Positions 6,831 to 15,000 of a stretch of DNA of 23,525 bases are shown one piece after another. The stretch is from Butyrivibrio sp. UBA3740 (GTDB lineage: Bacteria; Bacillota; Clostridia; Lachnospirales; Lachnospiraceae): the NCBI GenBank assembly GCA_002372465.1, contig DFGW01000021.1, forward strand, positions 1-23,525, given 5' to 3'. Below the pieces are notes generated by a model. That model was not told the origin of the DNA. It worked only from the letters and a program-made list of their open reading frames with translations, and did no database searches. Position numbers and translations under genes: made by a program. Numbering within the stretch: the first letter of the stretch is position 1; each line of letters begins with the position of its first letter.

Positions 6831-7517
6831 ATGGCTAAACTTGTATGGGACAAGACTGGCGAAAGAATTTATGAAACTGGTGTAGACCATATGGTCTTGT
6901 ATCTTTACGACAAGACGTCGAAGACGTTTAAGGACGCAGTCGCCTGGAACGGCATCACCGCGTTTAACGAGAGCCCGTCCGGTGCAGAGCCGACCGCTCT
7001 GTGGGCTGATAACATCAAGTACCTGAACCTGATGAGTGCTGAGGAGTTTGGAGGTACTCTGGAGGCATACTCTTATCCGGATCAGTTCGAAGAGTGCGAC
7101 GGATCTAAGGAAATTGCTCCCGGCGTATACATCGGACAGCAGTCTCGCCGCCTGTTCGGCCTTTGCTACAGAACGCTTATCGGCAGCGATACTGAGGGTA
7201 CTGAGAAAGGTTACAAGCTCCACCTTGTATATAACTGCCAGGCATCTCCCTCTGAGAGAGCTCATGCGACCGTTAATGACTCTCCGGAAGCTGCAAACCC
7301 GAGCTGGGAGATCTCCACGACTCCGGCAGAGGTTACTACCAAAGGTATGAAGCCGACCGCAACCGTCGTTATCGACTCCACGAAGGTTGATAAGGATAAG
7401 CTGGATACTTTCCTTGATATTCTGTACGGAACTGACGGTTCTGGCGGATCTGAAGGAACCACCGGTCGCCTGCCCCTTCCGGACGAAGTTGCTTCTCACT
7501 TCGCAACAACCCCTTGA
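6831..7517 (+). CDS. Major tail tube protein
   Basis: This 228-residue protein sits at the usual place for the tail tube gene, between tail terminator and tail-assembly chaperones, and has a full AAGGAGGT SD at 6817-6824. It shares its length and motifs (WDKTGERIYETGVDH, AWNGIT, YPDQFEE, IGSDTEGTEKGY, VVIDST) with the paralogue at 999. Hexameric rings of such a protein would stack around the tape measure to form the tail. CTG/CCG/ATC-rich codon use matches the capsid gene and fits high expression. It ends at TGA 7515-7517 soon after LPLPDEVASHF, earlier than the paralogue, and a short -1 frame open stretch follows that may encode an extended C-terminus. Confidence 0.85.
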   Translation: MAKLVWDKTGERIYETGVDHMVLYLYDKTSKTFKDAVAWNGITAFNESPSGAEPTALWADNIKYLNLMSAEEFGGTLEAYSYPDQFEECDGSKEIAPGVYIGQQSRRLFGLCYRTLIGSDTEGTEKGYKLHLVYNCQASPSERAHATVNDSPEAANPSWEISTTPAEVTTKGMKPTATVVIDSTKVDKDKLDTFLDILYGTDGSGGSEGTTGRLPLPDEVASHFATTP

Positions 7518-7576
7518 GTTACCCGTCAGAGAAGGCGTATCCAAAGAACGGCCTTGTTCCTGCCGGGTTAAGTTGA
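7511..7576 (+). other. Possible -1 frame C-terminal extension of the tail tube protein
   Basis: Just before the stop the bases read ACC CCT TGA. A -1 slip of the proline tRNA from CCT to CCC would continue as LSYPSEKAYPKNGLVPAGLS to a TGA at 7574-7576. KAYPKNGLVPAG resembles KLFPNTLVHPDG in the C-terminal extension of the paralogue (residues about 216-238 of that protein). The stretch ends directly before the intergenic hairpin. Frameshifted long tail tube forms are known in phages SPP1 and PSA. A decayed C-terminus or a single-base sequencing error would look the same. Confidence 0.35.
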
Positions 7577-7595
7577 AATCAAAATAAGATGCTTT

Positions 7596-7628
7596 GAGGC
7601 CCTGGTAAATTACTAGGGTCTCTTTTTT
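7596..7628 (+). terminator. Terminator-like hairpin after tail tube gene
   Basis: GAGGCCCTGGT (7596-7606) pairs with ACTAGGGTCTC (7612-7622) over 11 positions with two G-T wobbles, the loop is AAATT, and six T's follow. It separates the tail tube gene from the chaperone genes and would reduce expression downstream. Confidence 0.8.
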
Positions 7629-7645
7629 AAAGAAAGGAGAATTAT

Positions 7646-8095
7646 ATGTTTAAGATTAAGCAGAAGTACGAGGACTTTGACGGGCACGAGAGAGAAGAAG
7701 AATTATATTTCAACTTCACCGAGCCCCAGCTTAGGAATTTCCTGGATAACAACCCGTCTTTCAGCGAGAAAAGCCTTGCGAACCTGATCGCAACCAAGGA
7801 TAACCTTCAGATGCTTGAGGCTCTGCAGGCACTGATCATCGCAGCTTACGGCGAAAAGAGCGAAGACGGCAAGGTATTCAAGAAGAACAAAGAGATTACT
7901 GAGAACTTCGCCTGCTCTGCGGCTTTTGCGCAGCTGATGGACGACATCATGTACAAAGGCGATGTCAACACTGTTAAGGACTTCATGATCAACATCTTCC
8001 CGGCGAAGTTTGCAAGCACTATTGCCGGCGAGATTGCTAAAGCAGAGGCAAATCCTGAGCTGATCGAGAAGGTAACTGGAGAAGTAGTTGGCTAA
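7646..8095 (+). CDS. Tail assembly chaperone
   Basis: This 149-residue, mostly helical, acidic protein matches the small chaperones encoded between tail tube and tape measure genes. Recognisable parts are FTEPQLRNFLDNNPSFSEKS, LQALIIAAYGEKSEDGKVF-x-KNKEI (the YGxKSxDGxxF box typical of the group), FAQLMDDIMYKGD and a C-terminal helical tail. It should coat the tape measure protein while the tube polymerises and be absent from the finished tail. AAAGGAG lies at 7633-7639, right after the hairpin. It stops with TAA and a second in-frame TAA follows six bases on, so the familiar frameshifted long form is not produced by slippage at the end of this gene. Confidence 0.75.
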   Translation: MFKIKQKYEDFDGHEREEELYFNFTEPQLRNFLDNNPSFSEKSLANLIATKDNLQMLEALQALIIAAYGEKSEDGKVFKKNKEITENFACSAAFAQLMDDIMYKGDVNTVKDFMINIFPAKFASTIAGEIAKAEANPELIEKVTGEVVG

Positions 8096-8116
8096 ATCTA
8101 AAAAGGAGGTGAGTGT

Positions 8117-8659
8117 GTGCTTAGAATTGATATTCCTGAAAGGGAGTATTTCGATGAGAAGACAGAGCGTTTTGGAACGGTCAAAGCTACGACTCTTTAT
8201 CTTGAGCATTCGCTCATCTCCATCTCTAAATGGGAGGCTAAGTGGCATATTCCATTTTTTGACAGCGAGAAAACCAATGAGCAAACCCTTGATTACATAA
8301 GATGCATGATCCTGAATCGGGAAATCGATGAGAAGTCTTTTTATATAAATCTCTTAACAGCAGATGACATAAACAAGATTAACACTTACATCAACGATCC
8401 GATGACAGCGACTGTGATTACTGATGATGGAAAAAGAAGCAGGACTCAAAAGGTAACTTCTGAGCTTATTTATTGCTGGATGGTGCAATTTAACATTCCT
8501 GCAGAATTTGAGAAGTGGCATATAAACAGGCTCATCATGCTTATTCGGGTTTGCGGCGAAGAAAACAAACCGAAGAAGAAGATGTCAAAGCGAGAAATCA
8601 TGGCTCAAAACAAGGCTTTAAATGCCGCAAGAAAGGCCAAGCATAAAACGAGAGGATGA
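8117..8659 (+). CDS. Second tail assembly protein
   Basis: This 180-residue protein starts at GTG 8117, with a perfect AAGGAGGT at 8103-8110. LEHSLISISKWEAKWHIPFF, the KTNEQTLDYIRCMIL helix and YINDPMTATVITDDGK followed by an ELIYCWMVQFNIP helix are features I recognise from the second small gene upstream of tape measure genes in Firmicutes siphophages. The last 35 residues are very basic (KPKKKMSKREIMAQNKALNA). It is in the same frame as the preceding chaperone but separated by two stops and its own SD, so it is an independent gene rather than a frameshift extension. Role: chaperone partner in tail assembly. Confidence 0.7.
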   Translation: MLRIDIPEREYFDEKTERFGTVKATTLYLEHSLISISKWEAKWHIPFFDSEKTNEQTLDYIRCMILNREIDEKSFYINLLTADDINKINTYINDPMTATVITDDGKRSRTQKVTSELIYCWMVQFNIPAEFEKWHINRLIMLIRVCGEENKPKKKMSKREIMAQNKALNAARKAKHKTRG

Positions 8660-8663
8660 GCTG

Positions 8664-9038
8664 ATGATTGAGATAAAACAGAATGGCGATTTCGGTAAAG
8701 TTACCGGATGGCTTGAGCATCTTAAAGAGAATTTCGATGTTGGAATTCTAAATAAATACGGAAAATTAGGAGTGGAAGCTTTGAAGAACGCAACCCCTGT
8801 TGACTCCGGTCTTACAGCAGCAAGCTGGTCTTATGAGATTGTAAGGGAAAAGGGACGGGCGGTAATAGAGTTTCACAATTCAAACATAAACAATCATGTA
8901 AACATAGCTCTGATATTGCAGTACGGGCACGGAACCGGAACTGGCGGATGGGTTGAAGGAAGGGATTACATAAATCCAGCTCTTCAGCCCATTTTTGATG
9001 AGCTTGCCAAAGAGGCCTGGGAGGAGGTGGTGAAATGA
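8664..9038 (+). CDS. HK97 gp10-like tail/neck protein
   Basis: I chose ATG 8664 (124 residues) because AGAGGA lies at 8651-8656; an ATG at 8622 falls inside the previous gene without an SD. Key parts are ALKNATPVDSGLTAASWSYEI, ALILQYGHGTGTGGWVEGRD and YINPALQPIFDELAKEAWE, the signature order (A-x-x-x-T-P-V-D-S-G-x-L/T, then Y-G-x-G-T, then P-A) of the HK97 gp10 family. Members usually lie between the head-closure and tail-terminator genes; here the gene lies directly before the tape measure, which is less usual. Its stop overlaps the tape measure start (ATGA). It is likely a neck or tail completion protein. Confidence 0.75.
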   Translation: MIEIKQNGDFGKVTGWLEHLKENFDVGILNKYGKLGVEALKNATPVDSGLTAASWSYEIVREKGRAVIEFHNSNINNHVNIALILQYGHGTGTGGWVEGRDYINPALQPIFDELAKEAWEEVVK

Positions 9039-12000
9039 GCAGATCGAGCAGCGCTGTTGTTGACTCTAAAGTCGTTGAGATGAGTTTGGAGAATACTAAT
9101 TTTGAGAGAAACGCAGCGACATCTCTGTCAACTATCCAGAAGCTTAAAGAAGCTCTTAATTTCACCACGTCTAAAGACGGCCTTGATAATTTCAATTCAT
9201 CTCTAAAGAAGGTTGACTTTAACCCGATGGCGGCGGGTATAAACACCGCAAGGCAGGGCATCTCAGCTCTTGACGCTGTATCGTTTGGGTTCTTTTCAAG
9301 GATTGGATCCCAGATAGAACAGACTACGATGCAGTATGCCAAGATGTTCACATCAAAGCCCATCGAGGATGGTTTTAAAGAGTACGAGCTCAAAATGGGG
9401 TCAGTGCAGACGATCCTTATGGGCGCAAAGACTAAAGAGGGTCTTCCTGTAACCCTCGACATGGTCAATCAGAAACTTGACGAGCTGAATGCTTACGCCG
9501 ATAAGACGATTTATTCCTTCTCGGACATGACCTCTAATATCGGCAAGTTCACAAACGCCGGCGTAGACCTTGATACTGCGGTTGCTGCAATTCAGGGTAT
9601 TTCGAACGAGGCAGCTCTTGCCGGCGCTAACTCTCAGCAGGCGTCTCACGCGATGTATAACTTCGCTCAGGCACTGTCTTCTGGTTATGTAAAGTTAATT
9701 GATTGGAAATCAATTGAGAATGCCAATATGGCAACGGTTGACTTTAAGCAGACGCTTATCGATACGGCAGTTGAGCTTGGCACAGTCACTAAAGTAGGTG
9801 AGGAGTATCAGTCCGTTACGACAGACATGAATGGGCATGTGTCTGAACTGTTTGACGCGACAAAGATGTTTAACGATTCTTTGTCGGCGCAGTGGATGAC
9901 GTCTGATGTTTTAACTACAGCCCTTGGTAAATACGCCGACGAAACAACAGAACTTGGACAGAAAGCATCCAAAGCCGCAACAGAAGTTAAGACATTCACG
10001 CAGCTCATCGACACTTTGCAGGAAGCCGCAGGCTCCGGGTGGGCTCAGACATGGGAGCTTTTAATTGGTGATTTCGATCAGTCAAAGAAGCTATTCACCA
10101 TGCTCTCGGATACCTTTGGCGGCATTATTGATGCTCAGGCAAAGGCTAGAAATAATCTCCTTAAAGAAGGTCTTGGCAAGCCTACAGAGGCCGTAACGGC
10201 TGAGTACTGGAAGAATCTTGACCTTTCCACAAGACAGACAAAACTCCTTTACAAGGAGCTTATGGAAGTTGGAAAAGCCAACGGTGTTGCTTTTGAATCA
10301 GATAACTTCGTTGGGTTCATGAACTCGTTAAAAGAGGGCTGGCTTAGCACTGACATGCTCGCTGATGCTGTAAAAAGGCTAAACAGCGAGGGCGTTGACG
10401 GCGATGGTATGAGCAAGAGCCTCGATGAGATAAACGAGGCTGCTGATCGCGTCATCAAGGGTGATTTTGGCAACGATATGCCCGAGCGAATTGCTCAGCT
10501 TAACGAAGAAGGGTTCGACGGCGAGAAAGTTCAGGCGTATGTAAACGAGCTTTACAAGCTTGCGGGCAATACATGGAATATAACAGATGCCATCAGAGAG
10601 CAGGCCGCTGCCAATGTCGGGCTTGAGGAATCCATGAAAGGAACCTCAGGAGAGTTCGACAATATTATCGACAAAGTGGATTCAAAATCACTCAAAAAGA
10701 GCGGCAGAGAACTCCTCTTTGATTCGATTGTTACTAGCATATTTGCGTTTAAGAAGATTGCAGGATCTATTAAAGGTGCGTGGGATGATGTGTTTCCGCC
10801 GGCTACCGGAGATATGATCTACAACATCGCAAGGGCGATAAACGACGCGTCTAAAGCGCTTAGGAGATTTGCCCTGAAGAACGCAGAGAATATTGGCAAT
10901 GCGTTTCGTGGTATATTTTCTGTCTTTTCCCTGCTACTTAGCGTTGGAAAGAGGCTTCTTGGAACGGTCTTTAAAGGGCTTGGAGTTATATTTAACGCTC
11001 TGGCAGGTCCTATTGGAGGATTTATCACTAAGCTTGGCAATCTTCTTACCATGCTTAATGACTGGGCAGTTCAAAATCAGATAGTCGAGAGGACGTTTGG
11101 TGCTATTGAAACTGGCGTTGGCGTGGTGACAGGGAAGATTAAAGGCTGGTTTGATGCATTTAAAGCTCTTCCCGGAGTACAGCGAGTGCTTAATAGCTTT
11201 GGCGATGCGTTTAGCTATATTTACGACAATTTCCCGAACATTTTAGATAATGTGGGGAAGAGTTTTGGGACGTTTAAAGACAGAGTTGTAAATGCGTTTT
11301 CCAATACCAAGTCTCCTGAGGAATTCTTTAAGGGTATTAAGTTAGCATTTCAGGGTCTTTGGAAAGATATTTCCGCAAGTACTCTTGTAAAGAACTTTAA
11401 GGGTTCTTTCAAAACACTTGGAACAACTATAAAAGATTTCTTTACCGGTCTTGGCAAGAAAGAAGACGGAACCAAGAATACTTTCGGGAAACTTTCTGAC
11501 AGTGCTACCAGATTTAAAGATGACATGACCCTTGCTTTTGAGGGGATCGATGAAGAAGGCAATAAGATTGATATTTTCTCCGGCATCAAGAAGGCGTTTT
11601 CTAATCTTAAAGAAAACATTTCCCTGTCGGGGATTGGCGAAAAGATTAAAAACGGTCTTGACACCATCAAAACCACGGTTAGCAATTTCTTCCTAAATCT
11701 TGGAAAGAATGCTGACGGCTCTTTAAACACTTTTGGAAAGATCTGGACCGGGCTTCTTCTTAAAATTCAGGCAGTTAAGGATAAACTAAGAGCTATAAAG
11801 AACGGAGTCCATGACTTTTTTGAAGAGCATAAGATTGGTAAGTTTTTAGTAGATATTTTTACTACTCTTGGAACTGCGATTGGATCGTTCTTTAAGAGCA
11901 TCCCCGCGTTTGTCGAAGGCGCTAAGGCTAAATTTGGAGAGTTTATCGAAAAAGTAAAGAGTCTTGGCGGACTTAAGTTTGAGAACTTAGGCGAAATTTG

Positions 12001-15000
12001 GAAAGCTTTTAAAGATACTGTAGTTAAGTACTTTAGAGACAGCAAGATATTTGAGCCTATTGTTACCGCCTTTACCACAATTAAAGAAAAGGTAAAGGAA
12101 AAACTAGCCGAGCTTGGGGTAAATGTTGGCGAAATCAAAAACAGGATAGTTGCATTCTTTAAAGGAATTAAGAATGCTGTTACGGGCTTTTCATTCCCCG
12201 AAGCGTTCCAGAAGATAATTGACTTCTTTACAAAGAAGAAGGAAGGAGTAAAGAACGGATCGAAGACACTCGGGTCGGTTCTGTTTGGCTTCTTCAAAAA
12301 GCTTGCTAAATTTGTAACCGGCATAAAGCCGGAGCAGATTCTTGGAATTGTTGCGGCGCTTCTTGCGTTTAAAGGCCTTAAGTTTATCGGAACTTTGGTT
12401 AAGCCGATAGAGCAGCTTATTTCTGCAATGGCGGCAGAGCACAAATCTAAAGCCAACTTCCTCAATAAAGCCGCGCTGCTTGAGATGGCCGGAGCGTTTG
12501 TGCTATTTGCAGTAACATTAAAGATTCTTGCCGGAATAAAGGTGGGCGACATAATTAAAGGCGTCGCTACTATCGGTGCGATGATGCTCCTGATTACGTC
12601 GTTTGCAAAGTCTATGGACAAGCTCGATCCGAAGAAAATGATCGCAGCGTCAGCATTGATGTCATCCATGGCTGGGTCTATGATTCTTGCAATCATCGCT
12701 ATCGTGCTTATTGGAAAGGTGGTTCTGAACGATCTGCCAACCGCAATTGCCGGGCTTATAGGAGCGGGGGTTCTGTTTGCTGCGCTGGTTAAAATGATGA
12801 AAGTCATGCAAAAAGTGAGCGGAGGAACAGAAGGTCTTGCCGCTGCAAAATCCATGATGAGCGTCATAATATCGCTTTACGCTTTGCTTGGCCTTATTAT
12901 GCTTTTGTCCTTCCTGCCCTTTGGCCGAATTCTTAATGGTCTAGTAAAACTTGTGCCAATCGTATTTGCTCTTTGGGCAATCATGAAGGCTATGAAGAAG
13001 GCCGTCGGCGAAGATGGTCTTTCTATTTCAATTGGCATTGCGGGGCTTGCTGCCTGTATATTGGCAATAGGCGCTGCTTTATGGATTATTTCAAAGATTA
13101 AGCCAGGTACTCTTCTTAAGAGCGTGCTTGCTCTTGGCGTAATTATGCTGGCTTTGGCGGTGGTGGTAAAATCTGCCAAAGGAATTGAAAAAGGTCTCGG
13201 CACAATGGTTGGCCTTGCGGCTGTAATACTGGCAATTGCTGCATCTTTGGCAATACTGTCGCTAATTAAGCCAACCGCATTAATAGCACCAGTCGCGGCA
13301 ATTAGCGCAATTCTTTTAATGCTCACAGTTTTAGCAGGTGTTACAGGAAAGGTTAAACCGGCTCTGACGTCACTTTTGATGATGACCGTTCTTATCGCGG
13401 CTATCGGAACAGTACTGTTCTTACTTGCAACTCTGCCAAATCCAGAAACCGTTGCTCAGATAGCGGCGGGGCTTGGATTGATATTTGCAGGCCTTGGCGT
13501 TGCGATGTATGGCGCGGTAGCAGCAGGAACGGCAGCAGGCCCAGCACTTCTTGGATTGGTCGTGATGGCAGCGTTCATTGCCGCATTTACACTTCTTGCA
13601 TGGGCTATCGGTGCGCTTGGCGGCGATCAGATGTCGACGATCCAAACGGGCCTTGATATTATCAAAATGGTTCTTGGAGGGCTTGGAGAAGCTGTTGGGG
13701 CATTCTTTGCAGGAATCGGCACCGAACTGTTTGACGCGCTTCCACAAATCGGGCAGGATATTACTGATTTCATGAGTAATCTTAGCGGGCTTAATGAAAT
13801 CGGAATGGTTGATATTGGGCCGCTAGCCGAAGCACTTGGGGCAATTCTTGGCGTTTCTGCTGTTGGCTTTGCAGATTCACTTATGTCTATTGTGTCTGAA
13901 ATCGAGGAGGGCAAATCTTCAGCGCAGATGCTCGCGGACGACATGGTTGCATTGTCTTCTGCATTTGTCGAATACCAGACTGCTATGGACAGTGTGGATG
14001 GTATCGAAATTGATACTCAGCCTTTAATGGATGCTATCGGAGCCGTTGTAGCGGCGTCTATTGGCGGATTTATTGACGGTCTTACTTCCATCGTTACTGA
14101 AATGGTGACTGGAAAGACTGCAGTGCAGATGGTCGCTGACGATATGACAGCGCTTGCCGAGGGCTTTACAAACTATGCTACGGCTATGGCTTCCTTTGAA
14201 GGAATTGAGATTGATACTCAGCCATTAATGGATGCAATAGGGGCTGTAACGGCAGCATCTCTTTCTGGTCTTGTTGACGGTCTTACGTCTCAGCTTACTG
14301 AAGCGTGGACTGGAAAAGCAGCTGTTGCGCTTGCCGCAGAAGACATGTCGACGCTCGCTACAGGATTTACTGATTACGCTACGGCAATGAGCGAGTTTGA
14401 TGGTATTGAAATTGATACAACCGCTCTTGACGACATTATTGATATTATTGGTCAGATTAGCCTTCAGGGGCTTCTTACAAGTCTTGGAAGTCTTATCCTT
14501 GGCGAAGACGATAAGACCCAGGTTACTCAGTTTGCAGAAGATATGGGCACGTTATCGACGGCTCTTGTTGACTGGCAGACCGATATGGCGCCTCTTGATG
14601 GGCTTACGGTCCCGACAGATGATATCGCAAAGCTTAAAGAGGCTCTGGATACGATCAAAGAAGGCGGAATCATAGATTCTATGCTTAACTTCTTTGGCGT
14701 TGACACGACTCCTGACTATAGTTCATTTACAACCGGCATTACGGGTCTTGGTGGAGCAATTAATGACTTTGCCAACTCTCTTGGGGAAGACTTCGACTCC
14801 GAGAAGATGACGGTTGCAACGGATGCTATCAAAAAACTGGCTGAAGTTGGCGTTGCTCTTGGCGATGTTGACTTTGGTGGCTGGTTCCACGATGGCGTTC
14901 TTACTAACTTTGCGCAGGAGCTTGTTGATATTGTTCCAAATCTAAATAGTTTCTCAACGTCCTTTACCGATGTTGAGTCTTTCTCAAGTGTAGCGCTTGC

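Noticed and set aside
6807..7544. Minus-strand open frame (245 codons) opposite the tail tube gene
   Set aside because: Same cause: codon bias of the plus-strand gene; no start signals or recognisable product.
8050..8120. Programmed frameshift joining the two tail assembly genes
   Set aside because: The genes are in the same frame, separated by two in-frame TAA stops, and the second has its own perfect SD. No slippery run is visible at the end of the first.
11767..12867. Long minus-strand open frame (366 codons) inside the tape measure gene
   Set aside because: It lies opposite a clear tape measure coding region and has no SD. Its Ile/Ala/Ser-rich product is what the reverse strand of hydrophobic helices would give.
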